Positions 11,071-24,705 of a stretch of 64,000 bases of DNA are shown piece after piece. The stretch is from Mansonella perstans (lineage: Eukaryota; Nematoda; Chromadorea; Rhabditida; Onchocercidae), in the NCBI GenBank assembly GCA_037074765.1, contig JBAMDO010000262.1:1-64000 (forward strand). Direction: 5' to 3'. A program made the position numbers and the translations under genes. The number at the start of each line of letters is the position of its first letter. The first letter of the stretch is position 1. Below the pieces are notes generated by a model, which was not told the DNA's origin, did no database searches, and saw only the letters and a list, made by a program, of their open reading frames with translations.

Positions 11071-14000
11071 TCATTTTGCAGGACGTATAAACAAGTATTT
11101 GCAAATAACCATAATTAATTTAAATTTTTTAAAGTAAAATTCGAGAATTTTAAAAATGAAAAATAAGCTTACTCCTTCGAAGTTATATTTTTCATTATTT
11201 TGCAAAACAAGATATTTGATAATTATCGTTGTCAAAAAAATGATTGGAACAATTGATAGAGCCAGTACAGCAGTTGATATCCAAATGCCCTGAATCGGTT
11301 GACTAAATTCTTTGCTCACTGCTAAGCCTGAATGTTCCCAGAGGTAATATAATGGATGACAGTTATAGGAATTTCGTCGCAAATAATCCTACAAAAATTT
11401 TCAATATTATAAATGAAAAAAAAAAACAATTTCAAATTAAAATTTTTTCAAACACTTCGATTGATTAAATTTTATTTGTCAAATTCTTTTTTTAAAATCC
11501 AAAATAGAATTCAGAAAAACTTACCATACTTTCATAAATATTTTCTCGACAATTAGCATATATTTCACTGAATATGCTTACAATCATTTGAGTACTTTCA
11601 TCAATAATTTTACTCGAATATACATACTGTTCAATAATTTTCCTTGTATTATTAGTAGTGTAACTAAAATAAATAATTAAATTAGTAAAAAATTTAATGA
11701 AATAATCAAGTAATTAGTCTGAAAATATCCGAATTCATTGAGAAAATACCAAAAAATAGATAGCATCGCTAGAATGAATTATTTAAATAATTTAGCAATG
11801 AGATATGCTGAAGAGTAATACTCCTCGGGAAACTATCGATTGGTTAATAACTCAATTTTAGTTATTAATTGAAACAACTAATGATATCATTTTTCTGGAC
11901 GAATTCTGACGAATAACGAGAAGTTTCCAGGATGGAAGAAATTCAATTCAGGACGGTCATTCAATTTGTATTTAATTATTCATTTATTACAATTTCCAAT
12001 TATCATTTTCAATTTGTCAATTTAAATTTTGGCAAAACTGTTAACAAGAAAATACGCTAACGTTATAGCTTCAATTAAATTTGATATATTTCTATTGGTA
12101 TCATTTAAATTATCATATAACGATGACACATTCAATGTTGCAATATCATCCGAAGTGATTAAATTGTATAATTCAGTATTCCGTTTCCCTAACTGTTCAG
12201 AATCTTCCTGAAATAAACACTTAATCATATTTGTTATTCAGTAATATTTTCCTTAATCTAAAAAATATAAAATTATTCATATCCAATAATAAATTTACCA
12301 TTCAATTTTTGTTGTTACTTCATCGGAAATTAAAACTTCACATTTTCCGGAAAGATAAGTTCAGATTTTCCAGAAAATTATTGCAGTTTTACAGAAAGAA
12401 AAGAAAACAAATCTTATGTATAGCATGTATTAGTATTGTTTTAGAATTTGAATCAAACTAATGTGAATTAAATGAATGAATGAATAAAAATTGAATTAAA
12501 CTATGAAATAAATGCAAAAATGAACTAACCATAATTTGATTGAAAAATTGTTCTGGAAAATACTTTTTCAAATTTATTATTTTAATTGCATCAACCGCTC
12601 TATCACGTTTTTCATCAATATCCAATCTTTTCATAATTGCATCAACATTAATTAATTTTTCAATTTCCAATACTGATAGAATTGTCTCATTGTGTTTGCA
12701 TTGCTTTAAAACAGTACTGAAAAAAAAATTGATTTAATTGATTTCTCTCACATTTTTTTTCCTCACAAAATATTACAATTTAAATTTCAGAAAAATTATT
12801 AAAATTTTTTTTAAAAAAAGGAATTCAAAGATTTTAAATTTTAATTGGCGGCTTTTTTTGCAATGCATAATTATTAATACAATTTTGATTAATTTCTTTT
12901 TTTTGTGAGCAAAATTTTAATCAGCTGATGTTCAACATTTATTAGCAAAAATTATTTGCAGCATAATATTTGAAATTAAAATATTTTGCAAAATTTTTTA
13001 AAAAAAAAAATGTCAAATTCTTCTACAATATGATTTACCCGACATTTGTGGTAAAATTTTTTTCATTCACCGGATTTTGTATATTGAATTGAAATGATGG
13101 TAAATTTTTGAAAAAACGCATTTCGGAATCGTAAAATACCGGTTTGCAAAGCATTTCCACGCTATAGCCACCAATAAAAGTCAAACTGAAAAATCAAAAT
13201 TTTAAAATTTTTTTTAAGCTGAAATTATTTCACTTTTTTTTCAATGAAACAGATTTAAGCAAAATAGTTATGACAAATCTTTTAAGATATTTTTATTAAT
13301 TAAATTAGTAAAGAAGTAAAGAGTTAAATTTGCTAAGAGCAAAAAAAAATTTTTTGTTAAATCGTCTATGTAATTCTTAAAATAAAAAAACTGATATCTG
13401 TTGATTAGCAAATAATTAGTAAATGAGTAATAGGGCGAAAAACAGAGGGTCGTAGGTCATACTTCTCAGAAAAAAGCTTTTGGCGATATTGGAAAAATGA
13501 ATGGCAAGACTTCTAAAAGAGAATTTTTTTTTTTGTAAAAACAATAAAATTTAATGGTTTTGAAAAAAAACACACACACACACACATACCCAGAAATAAG
13601 CACTATGATCCATCCGGTAAAGAACGCTCCGGCAAGTGCAAATAGGCCAAATTGGTGACCACAGTGAAGGAAAACTCTTGTACATTTTGATGGAAATTTA
13701 CTGCTGAAATGTGAGATAAAAAAAAATACCGAAATTCGAAATTGGAATTTGAATATTGAAATCAATTTTTTCCCCTCATTTCAAATGACTTAAATATATG
13801 AATTAAAATTTTTAGTAAATTTAAAAGTTCTACAAATTGATTATATTATTTCAGATTATTTAAATTTAAATCACCCTCGATATTATTATTTAGAATTCGA
13901 ATTTTTTATTACTCAATTACTTTTCACATTGAATTCCTTTTATTTCATTTATTTTTAAGTCTTTTCAGCATTAAAAATATGGTAGAGCTATCTGAAATAT

Positions 14001-17000
14001 TTGCAAATCATTTCAAAGTATAATCTCGAAATGAATCAGTCAGTAATAAAATTAATTTTTCAAACATTTATTTTCTGATTATTTGGAAATTATTTAATTA
14101 ATTTAAAAAAATGTAATTGATATTTTTTGGCATTCATTAAGTAATTTAAACAAATACCAAGAAAAAAAAATTTTAATGAAGATGAAAAAAATTTACCTTG
14201 TAAATAGTTTTACTATTCCGCAAATTACAACAACGATAGTTGGAATCAAAACAATTAATGTAGGTATCATTATGAGAAGATTTACAATCCTGATTAATGT
14301 AGCAAAATCTCTGGTCTGAAACAAATGTTATCAATTCATTGATCGCTATTCAATTGAAATTAATAAATGTTATGAACTCATTTGTCGACATTTGATTAAA
14401 ATTAAATCGTATCAGTGAATTTTTAATTCATTTTTTGTATTAAATAAGATTGGATAGAATTAAACAGGAAAAAGTGGAAAGGAAAACCATTTCAGAAAGA
14501 TCAAAGACCATAGACGATTTTTTTCTTATAAATAAAATTTATTAAAATTATGAAAAAAAAGCAATGAAGAATTATTCTTTTACTTCAATATATCGTTCAT
14601 GAATATTGTCCACTCTTTGGTGACTTTTTCGAATGACTTCAATAGTACTAACACTTTTATTGTAAATTGTTTCAACCATTTCCAACATTTGTTTCTTTGT
14701 ATCATCCATAATTGTATTACTTTCATTCAAAATGCTTCTCTAAAGATAAATTATTTGCTTAAATCATATCGCTATATACTATCAATAGCAATGGTAATAT
14801 TATTCGTGATTATGATTTTATTGATTATTATGAATCCTCATTTATTATAATTCAATAATCAATATCGCTATGAATTTATCATTTTATTATTTTAAGCAAA
14901 AAATTGTATTTCATAGTGTTTAATTTAATTTGTCATTAATTTTCAATTTTTAATTAATGAAAAATTAATTAGAATAAAGAAAAAAACAATTATTTATACC
15001 ATTTCACTGGAGTTAAACATCAATTGATCCAAGCTGCTCCATATATTGTTCATTTCATGCACAATTTTATTATGCTTAATTTGATTAAAAATTAATTAGG
15101 AAAGCACATAAACAAATTTTAAGGCTCAAAAACTTTATTGAATTAATTATGACTGAAAATTTTAGATGGGAAAACAAAATTGCAAATTGTAAATTAATTT
15201 TAATAGAAATTAGTTCTCCACAACAAATATTGAAAAACTTAAATAAATTATTGAAATAATTCAATGATTCTTTCAAAGCGATAAAAATACAAAACCAGCC
15301 AAGGATAATGCAATTTGTTGTTGCCTAACAAATTGGTCAAAATAACTGACGGATGAAGATGGTCAACCTCAGCTATTTGATAAGTGTCACTGATAATTTC
15401 ATTGATAAGCAATTTCAAATTTTTCAGCTTCATTTGCAAAAATAACGGCAAATCGTGCATATTAGAAAGAATCCTTTGCAAATTTTCCAAAGTTTCATTT
15501 AATTTCCAACTTATGTTGTTCAAATCATTGATTGCCTTCAAATTAATCACAATTTTATTTTTAAAATTTCTCAATTTGTCAAAATTAAATTTTACTTTCT
15601 TATTTAGTTAATTGACGCAGTTAATTAGTTTAGGATTAATTAATTTTCTTACTCGATGAATAATATACGAATGTTGTGCTTTTTGTTTAATTAATATTTT
15701 TTAAAAATCTAATTAGTGTTGATTCAATTAATTTTCTTAAATTAAAATTTATTATCTCTAAATTTGCTCGCAAGATTCGAATTTAGAAACTGCTAAAAAC
15801 TGAAAAGCTAAAAACTAAAAGGCAAAAAAATGATCGCTGTGGTCAACAGAAAGTTTGAAATTTGAAAAGAAAGATTTTTGATGCGAAAATCATAAAATAA
15901 CTATTGAATTAAAAATATGTGACAAACTGTGACAAATTTAAATTTTTAAAATTTGACCAAGAATGTTAGTTGGTCATAAGAACAGACATGCGCATTCATA
16001 TTTTCATTTAACATTTAAAATTTGTCATTAAGTAATTTTGATTTTTCTTAAAATTAATATTAAATTAACAAAAGAAACCAGTTGGACACTCATATATCCA
16101 TCACTGTCATTGTAACGAATAAATTTGCTATTCGATGATTGCCACAGAAGATATTTCATTTTGTCAAATAATTGTCTCAGTACTATATCCATTTCACATT
16201 TTATATCACCAAAAATAATTTCAATTGTACTTATAGCACCTAAAAGCAAGAAATTAATCAAATAATTAATTGATTAACTAATTACTTGTAGAATAGAGAG
16301 AAATTATCTGTAGTCGCAAATTATCGCTAATTTTAGCAAAAATTAGGAATCCCAAATTACTTCAGCACATATTAAAAATTATATGAATTAACAATTTCCA
16401 TCCTTTACCTTTTATAATAAGTCAATTAATGAATTTTGATACAATTTACTGAAGCTTCATCTTCTTTCTCATCAATTAATTAAAAAATAATAATTCAAAA
16501 AATTTGAAATTTTAACTGAAATAAAAAAAAAAACGCAAATATATGCGACGCAAAAGAAATATGACAAACATATTAAATTTGCATTTTAATTTGCTAAATT
16601 AATTTTTACAATGATTTTTGGTGAAATTTCTAATAAACTATATTTATGTAATAAATGCCTAATTATTCTAATTTAATATACCTTCGACAATACATCGAAT
16701 AAATTCATTGACGTTTTTTATATTGTGTGTGGTATTATCGATACTTTCTATGCTTATGATTAATGATCCCGACATAATAGCATGCATTACAGTTAATAAT
16801 ATCAAATAATTACAAGGAATTATTTTAAATGATTTAATCTAAAAAGAAATACTAATTACATTACATATTAATGAAGGTATTTTAATTAAACAATTTAGAA
16901 ATTGAAATTGAAATTTTCGAAACATTTAATATTAATGTATATACATATATGTAAAATAATTCATTAAAAGATAAATTATAAAATTAAATGCTAATTATGT

Positions 17001-18752
17001 TTTATATTACGGAAATATTTTAATTAAATAATTTAGAAATTGAAATTGAAATTTTCGAAATATTTAATATTACATTAATGTATATGAATATATGTAAAAT
17101 TATTCATTAAAAGATAAATTAAAAAATTTAAACAAACATCCTTTCGTTTTTTATTGCCACTATTACAATAGCATTGTTTGCAAAAATAAAGAAATCCACT
17201 TATAGGCAGAAGAATCATAAATGTCGCAGCAACTGTTAGCGACAAACGCCCCCAGAACTAAAAAGAAATGCTCTTTCCAATTATTTTCTTTTTATAATTT
17301 GTAATTGTGTATTGGCTTAGATTTGAAATGATATGAATGAAATAGATTGATGAAAAGCGGAAATTGTATTTCCTATTTTAAAATGAATTAAAAATTAAAT
17401 TTTGTAATAAATGAATAGAAAAAAATTCACTAATTAAAAAAATCCTAAGTATCTTCTTTAAATAAATTATTAAGAAAATGGAAGAAAATTTTCAATTATA
17501 TTTTAACTTTGCAATTGCAAATTATTCCTCCGAACTTGTTCTTCAAACAAATAATGATTTCTTTTGATCACTTGCTCAATTAATGATTTTTTAATGACTT
17601 AATTAATAATAATTAATAATTTGTTTCCTTACTTGTTTCTGCCAGAAGAAAAGTGGAAATTCATGAATTGTTTGCACAGATGTCATATTGGTCAATATCT
17701 GCAAGAAAAAAAAACTTGAAGAGATAAAATTTTTTTCCTTAGGTGAAATAATTTAATGGATGAATAAAAAATGTCTTGAAAAACTTTAAAAAAGCTGTGA
17801 CAATATGGTGGTTACAATATTTTAAATTTTATTTGAAAAAATTGAATTTCTTTTTTTTTGAAATAAGAAATTTTTATTTTTAAAATCTGCAAGAAGAAAT
17901 TTTGCCTGTTAAAATTGAAATTTAAGTATTTATGACTGGAAGATCATTCAGATATAGATATTTTTATAATCACTAAATGTTTTTATAACATTGTGTAATG
18001 ATGAGAGCCGATACATGATAAACCTGAAAGTTGATATATGATAGACCTGAGTGCTGATATATGATAAACCTGAAAGTTGATATGAGATAGACCTGAGTGC
18101 TGACATATGATAGACCTGAGTGCTGATGATATATGATAGACCTGATAACTAATAAAGATAATTAATAGGGCCCTGAGAACTGATAAAAATAATTGATAGG
18201 CCAAAAAACAAAAAGACAAAGTAAACAACACAAAAGGAAGAAAGGAAAAAGAAAGATAAGATAATCAAGATTTTAACATTTAATTTTAAAGTTAAATGTT
18301 AAAATTTTGAAAATAAAGCAATTGTTGCAATATATTGCTTTGTTCGAACTTTTGTATTATTATCAGCTGTTATCACTATAAATTTCATATATTACATTAT
18401 ATATATTACACTAATATATTATAAATTTTATATCATTACAACCATCTAAAATATCAAACTTCATATCATTACAACCTCTAAAATATCAAACTGATATTAC
18501 CATAGTTGTTTAATCTTTTCAAATAGTTCATTTTAAACTGTTAAATTTTGCAATCTTACTAACCTGCAAGTTAGCATCATCAAGTTCTGCTTGCATACTT
18601 TGGCATAATTTTTGTGCAATACCGTAGAACGAATCAATGACACCGTACGAACGATTGATCGTACTTAGCTCGATAGTTTTTTTAAAGCATTGTTGCGGTA
18701 CAATATCATCCATTATCAAAATACTATTTGTTACAGCGATATCATTATCCAT
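11071..18752 (-). CDS. Prominin-like pentaspan membrane glycoprotein, 15 exons
   Basis: Exons (reverse strand): 18752-18564, 17698-17633, 17257-17138, 16838-16682, 16239-16079, 15535-15296, 15074-15000, 14739-14584, 14315-14197, 13700-13590, 13185-13039, 12716-12530, 12207-12062, 11663-11525 and 11388-11173. Phase is kept throughout (743 residues to 11173). The frame then reads open to a stop at 11071-11073 (776 residues), but a GTAAGC at 11172 could instead splice to an unlocated last exon. All five membrane passes of the family can be placed: TM1 with MILLPISGFLYFCKQCYC followed by the short Cys-containing loop, TM2 in exon 16838, TM3 in exon 14315, TM4 in exon 13700 (GLFALAGAFFTGWIIVL), and TM5 in exon 11388. 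Between them lie two large, Asn- and coiled-coil-rich loops with N-glycosylation sequons. Prominins shape cholesterol-rich membrane protrusions. No signal peptide is visible in exon 1, which is unusual for the family. Confidence 0.85.
16853..17125. repeat. ~135-nt tandem duplication filling a prominin intron
   Basis: Two head-to-tail copies share TTTAGAAATTGAAATTGAAA, then TTTTCGAAA, TTTAATATTA and CATTAAAAGATAAATTA in the same order. They make up nearly all of the intron between exons 17257-17138 and 16838-16682. The duplication does not include either splice junction. Confidence 0.85.
18000..18150. repeat. Tandem ~24-nt repeat in the first prominin intron
   Basis: About six degenerate units of the form TGATATATGATAGACCTGAG plus a variable TGC or AAGT. 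A second small repeat (ATCATTACAACC with TAAAATATCAAACT) lies at about 18431-18495. Both are inside the intron between exons 18564 and 17698. Confidence 0.8.
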
Positions 18753-18777
18753 TATCAAACACTATTCAATACAACTG

Positions 18778-18790
18778 CTGAAATATTACA
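18778..18790 (-). promoter_or_regulatory. TTTCAG acceptor just upstream of the prominin start
   Basis: On the reverse strand AATATTTCAG precedes the chosen ATG by about 25 nt. The frame is closed by TAG between the acceptor and the ATG, which supports the ATG at 18752 as the start. The site could be a spliced-leader acceptor or the end of a 5' UTR intron; a further AG...GT pair lies just upstream (about 18812-18882). Confidence 0.4.
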
Positions 18791-18799
18791 ACTGATTAA

Positions 18800-19360
18800 T
18801 TTAAACTAACCTGAACAAAATCTGAAATTAATATTCTCTAGTAAAATTCCAAAATATTCAAATTTGAATTTTTTGCGTTGCTGAAAAAAATGACAATGAA
18901 TAAAATGCATGAATATATGTGACAGATTAAATTTTGTGAAATTTGAATTTTTCAAATAAATTTCCTGGCATTTTGATTAAAGCTTCATAAGTAAGAAGTT
19001 AGAAGTAAGCGACGAATGGTGACGAATTATTTATCATTCGATCTACCCTAACTAATAGCAACCAGCAGCAGTCAAGATTTGGCTTACGCTTGCATTTGAC
19101 CTTTCTTCATCAAAGTAATGTGAACTTGGTTACTTTGCTACAGATCACTATGAGCAACGATGAAATATGAATTAATTAGAATAATTATTATACTTAGATA
19201 GCGATAATATTCAACAAACATCAATGATCAAAAATTGATCAATTCTAAAAATAAATAAAAAAAGAATAGATATGAAAAAAGATGCTGTTGCTGTTGACAT
19301 CTACCTGTATTTATGGTAACACCAATTGACAACAAATATATTAAAATAACTTAGGTGTAT
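18800..19360. other. Upstream DNA of prominin, no gene seen
   Basis: AT-rich and without coding signal apart from a possible untranslated exon of prominin at about 18812-18882. It presumably holds the promoter, but no core element can be assigned. Confidence 0.5.
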
Positions 19361-19970
19361 GAAATTGGCGAGGAATATTGTAATCTATGCTAAGATGATA
19401 GAAAAAAAAAGGATTATTGGCATCTAACTAAAATGACAGGTGAGTTTATTATTGTTATCTACGCTGTAATAATAGAAGGCCAAGAATTATTACTGCTATC
19501 TACGTTAAAATGATGAATGGAGAAGGATTATTATCATCTTCGTTAAGATGTGGCAAAAAGCAAATGATTATTGACATCTAGCCTAAAATGACAAGTGCAA
19601 AACGATTACTGTGACAGAAAAGAAGGATTATTTCGCATGTACGTTAAAAATAATGGAAGGAGAAAAACTGCTAAGTTATCTACGCTATGACAAATTGTAT
19701 CAGCACGAAAAGATGACGGGAAAAAATAATCATTGTGATTTACGTCAAAATGACGAAAATGAATGATAATTGACGTCTTTGCTAAAATGACGGAATAAAA
19801 GCAATTACTGTGACAGAAAAAGAAGGATTATTTTTGGCATGTACGCTAAAAATAATGGAAAGAGAAAAATTGTGAAACGATCATTGTGATTTAGGCCAAA
19901 ATAGCGAAAGGGAACGATTACTGACATCTATTCTAAGATGATGGGATGCGATATTAGGTAATTAGAAATA
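19360..19970. repeat. Decaying minisatellite with a higher-order duplication
   Basis: A word group GGATTATT(G), CATCTACGTTAAAATGA(C/T) and a GAAGGA/AAAGGA linker recurs about a dozen times at intervals of roughly 40-60 nt. Within it, a longer block (GATTACTGTGACAGAAAAGAAGG.. then GCATGTACG(T/C)TAAAAATAATGGAA) occurs twice, at about 19600-19668 and 19804-19871, showing duplication of a multi-unit segment. No open frame persists. Confidence 0.75.
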
Positions 19971-20934
19971 TCCAATAGACTTGTTGTGTGTATCCATGCC
20001 GACAAAAAATAAAGTAAAATAAATTTAAGTTTAAGTTCATTTAACTTCTGATTTAAGTTCTAAAATTAAATTCTGCAAATCGAAGTTTTGAAAGAAAAAA
20101 ATTGAAAAAAAGTTTCAATTAGTGTAAACATGAACAATTGATTTTGTTACTTTTCATGATATCGTCAAAAATGTTGCACAATGATTGTAATTGCTGCATA
20201 ATGCGACCTGAATAAAATTGCAATTCACAGTAATTTTAAATGAACATTGAGAAGTTTCTGAAAAATGTCCATACTGGTTGAAATAGTCAAATGAAAATGA
20301 AATGTTGAAATTGTCAAAATATTTGAGAAGTGAATTGAAATTGTGTGATAAGAGTTGATAAACAAAAATCGTAGTATGAGAATGATATATCACTCTCCTG
20401 TTATTTAAGAAAATAAGAAATTGAAACAGTAATAAGAGTGTTACATAAACATACAGGATAAAAAAGAATGAGTGATAAATAAAAATTAAAAGGAACAAAA
20501 TTTTAGAAACGTAGAAATACTACAGTTTAAAATTGGCATCAGTGGTATCGTCATCGAGTAAAAATAAATATTGCTTAACAAATAGGCGATTGTCAATATG
20601 TATGCGACATTTTGTTAATTATGTTGACAATTTAATAGATGCTTCATGTCATTGCTTTTTGCTTACTTTTCAACCAACTAAATGTTTCCTCATTTCTAAC
20701 GGAATCAGTACAGTTTGATAGAAAATGATCATTGATATTTTATTATCGCGAATGAAAATAATAGTAATGCAATCATGAGTGTACATCCCATACAAAGTAA
20801 CCTCCTGAGAAAAATATTTTGCAAATTTTTAGAAGATAGGTAAAATGTATTATTATGAGCAGCCAAATGCATAAGAATAATGATAAACTTTTGGCATCCC
20901 GAAAAATATGACTATAAAAGTGAATTTGTTAACA

Positions 20935-21235
20935 AGTTGAATCGAGAGTTGAGAGTCATTTCATCCTTGCTGAACATGATATTGCCTCATTATCACTTAT
21001 TATCATATGACCTTTGACTCATCATCAAGTTGAGTGGAGTTGAGAGTCATTTCATCATGCTGAATATGGGGCGTTGTAAAATTAGGCTTAGAGTTGTCTC
21101 ATTATCATTTATTATTATATGATTTTATCAAATTGAGTCGAGTGTCATATCATCACCAACTTGAACTTGAAGCAATTTTATCACCAGCTTGAACTTAGAG
21201 CGTAATTACTAAATTTAAACTTAGAGAGTAATTAC
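20935..21235. repeat. Degenerate tandem repeat with GTTGAGAGTCATTTCATC words
   Basis: GTTGAGAGTCATTTCATC occurs at about 20948 and 21038, each followed by a GCTGAA(C/T)AT word and a CATTATCA(C/T)TTATTAT(C/T)ATATGA word. Related shorter words (TCATCACCAACTTGAACTT, TCACCAGCTTGAACTTAGAG, AAACTTAGAGAGTAATTACTAA) follow. The array is old and truncated. Confidence 0.65.
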
Positions 21236-24200
21236 TAACAAGTTAAAATTTATCCTTAGCAAATAAATCTTCCATATTGCTCTTGTAAATGGAAAAACAC
21301 AAAAATACAAACATCATTTAAGTAAAACTTCAATAAAAATTTGAAAGAGCAAACATAAGAAAGTAAATTTTAATAATTTAAGAAACAGATGAAAAGATAA
21401 TGAAATAATGTTGATTAAAGAGCTAAAAAAAAAAAGAAAAACTAACAAATAGAAATTAATAAAAGTTTTAAAAATAAGGAAAACAGCAATTTTTATTTCA
21501 ATATTGTTCAAATTAATTTCAAAAGTTTTCTTTCTCTTACATCTGTGTTATGAACAGAACATATGATGACAAGACAAGATGACATTAAATCACTTCATTC
21601 ATATTGGTAATCATTCTAATCATTTGATGGCATTAGTTACAGTTGCAAGTAAAGTTATTATTCTTAAATTATTGAAACAAATAAGTTTTACAAAATTAAA
21701 AATTTCATCAATTAAATTACATTTCTTTAATAAATTAATAAATTGAAATTAATGGCAAAAAATTAGATTTTGTATCATTTTTTGATGCATTGTTAATTAA
21801 ATGAGGATTTAATTAACAAAAATAGAATAGATAATAAAAAAGAGAAAATATTAAAAGAACATAGATCGGTTATCGATTTTATTGATTTATTGAAGTAATA
21901 ATTTTTCATTTTTTTTTCTTCAGGTGTAAAAATTTTTGATGATACATAATTGCAATGAAATATCAATGTATAAGGTTAGAGAAAGAAGGAAAACAAAAAA
22001 AAACATCGTGTTAACTATTTCTTAATTTTCTTAAAATTTCCTCACTGTTTTCTTTGAAATAATCAGTGTTATTACTAAAAATTTGATAATCAAAAATTTT
22101 GAAAAAAAAAGTTTTTTTTTTCGAAAATCTGCGGACGAAGTGAGAAACTTTTTTTTAAAACATAAAATTAATATTGAAGAATGTTATTTTCATGCCAATT
22201 TTAGACAAAAAAGGATGCATATATTTTAAAGCATTCAAATATTTTTTGAATTTTAATATTTCAATAAAAATAGGCTTTGATTGATAAATGATAATAAGTG
22301 TATGATGAGGCTTTGATTGATGAATGATAATATGTGAATAACGTTTGATATTATTTATTTACAGATCATAACTTATATCATTATAATTAGGCTTATCAAA
22401 ATTCTTTTTAAATTTAACCTTTAAGGTTTATTTAATAAGTAACTGAGTACTTATAATTGAGTAATTGCACAGTCAGTCGGTGAAATATGTAATATGTTAA
22501 TGAGATAAGTGATAATGTTTATAAATACTTCATATTTATTGGACAAATTTTAATCAACTAATTAGTTTTTTTTTGTTATCAACCTGATCAAAATTTAATT
22601 TCAACTAAATATTTTTTTAAATTATTATCTAAAAAAGGAGAAAAATCGTTGAAATTATAAATTAGATGGAATGTTAGATTCCTTGTAGTATTTAAATCAT
22701 TTAATTTTATAAGATTTCAAAACTAACGTTTTCAAATTAAAATTTCAAATTTCAAACACATGAAAATTTCAAATTAAATTTTATATGAAAAATTTAATCA
22801 TAAAAAATGCTCGTTGCAACGATTTTGACTGCAACAAACTTTTTTCCAGTTCCATCCTTGCGGATTTTTTTTTCAAATTTCTTTTATTTGAAATAATCAA
22901 AAGACTTTTAAAATTCAATTTTTTTCCATTTCTTTCATTTTTCATTTTATTTTTAATTTTTTTCACATCTTATTTTTTAGTACATTTGTGAATAATACTG
23001 CAAAAATGAATTGTATCAAACCACTGAAAAGCTTTAATTAACTTTTAATAGCGTCGGATTTTATTTTAAAGCAGAAAAAAGGCATGAAATGAAATGAAGT
23101 ATAAAAAGCAAAAAAAAAAAAAAAAAAAATTAGCAGAGAAATCAGAGAAGTACGGAAAAGAGGCCGTTGGCTTCTTTAAGGCTTGTTTTATTTATTTTAT
23201 TAACCTTAGAACTTTTAGTAATATCATATTCATTTAGATACCACTTTCTATTATTCATAATTGGTGTTTAAATTTTTAATCAGTGAACTGGTTTTATTCA
23301 AATTTTAAATAAATTTTTTGAAATTCTCGTTTTGTTTTTTTGAAGTGAAAGTTATAAGGAAAAGAAATATATCTCTTGACGCTTTGTTATTTTATAAGTA
23401 AAAACTGTTAAAAGTTTAATAAACATTATTATAAAAGCTCTGAAAATTAAAATTAAAGTTGAAATCGAAATAGGAAGGAAATGCCTAAATAAACATTTCG
23501 GTACATTGATTTTTAGTTTTTAAAATAATCTCTTATTTTTTAAAAAAAAATTCTAATTTTAGTAGATATTATTAGATATATTTTACATTATTAGAATAGT
23601 AGATATTATTACTATTAAATTATATTGAATTTTATTTTCATTCGAAATGAAACAATTCTAATTGGTATTCCAATTTAGAATAAAACTAAATATTACAAGA
23701 AATGGTTGTTAACATTGGGGAAAAAAGTCTGAACGAAATGAATTATTAATCGATTGCCATTTGTCATTCGATGTAATTGACAAGTGCAAACGATTAATGG
23801 AATTGAAAATGAACCGATTTACTTAAATAGATACGATTTGGTTCATCGCCGAATAAAACTTTTGTTAAAAGAGAATGATCGGGAAGATGCCTTAATGATT
23901 GTTAATTAAGATTGATTTGAAAATTAAAAGTGCAAAAAGATTTTTCATTAACAGTAAATTATTGGAAAAAGAATTTTGAACAATTTATACAACGCAAATT
24001 AAATGGCTAAAATTTTCACTCATTAAAATTTATTGTTGTCCCATTTAAAATGAAATGTAACAGTTTTAAATTAAATATTATAGCAAATGATAAATTTGTT
24101 GACATTATTGTTTCTGAAATAAATCAAACCCTTCTTCTACAGTAGATAGTATCTACGACAATCAAGTAACATGTGTTCAATTATTTTACTCAAAACTTTT

Positions 24201-24260
24201 TAATATGCAACTTTTGATCCCATAACGTTTCTTTCACTTCCGTTATTTGAAGTTTATGCA

Positions 24261-24705
24261 TTTGTACAAATACATTTTGCAATTGTCAATTCAACAATTT
24301 ATCATTGATTAAAATTACGCAAATATAACTAACAACATTATCAGCATCATCATAAATAAAATATTGCATCAAAAGAACAGAGTGAATGAATTTGTTTTAA
24401 AAATTTTTACATTCAAAAGAAATTGGAAAAATGAAGGATGCTATCGATTAATTAACTATCAATTACCAATCAATAAGATTTGTGATGACATTTAAATTTG
24501 AACAAATTTCATCTTCTGTATGACTGATCATATATAACATTAACATATATGTGTGTGAGGGAGGAAGAAAAGTTTAACTTTAAGGAAAAGCAATTTATTG
24601 ACAAATTGTAAAATTTGTTAAGTATTTATACAAATACATTTTTCAATTGTCAGTTCAATAATTTGTCACGGATCGAAATTATGTAAATATTTGCAACATT
24701 TGCTG
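24261..24705. repeat. Pair of diverged ~75-nt direct repeats
   Basis: TACAAATACATTTTGCAATTGTCA... (about 24265-24340) and TACAAATACATTTTTCAATTGTCA... (about 24628-24702) continue in parallel through (C/T)AATT(C/T)A(T)...AATTA(C/T)G(C/T)AAATAT...CAACATT. The copies are separated by about 290 nt of unrelated DNA. They could be a dispersed repeat family or a decayed tandem duplication. Confidence 0.65.
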
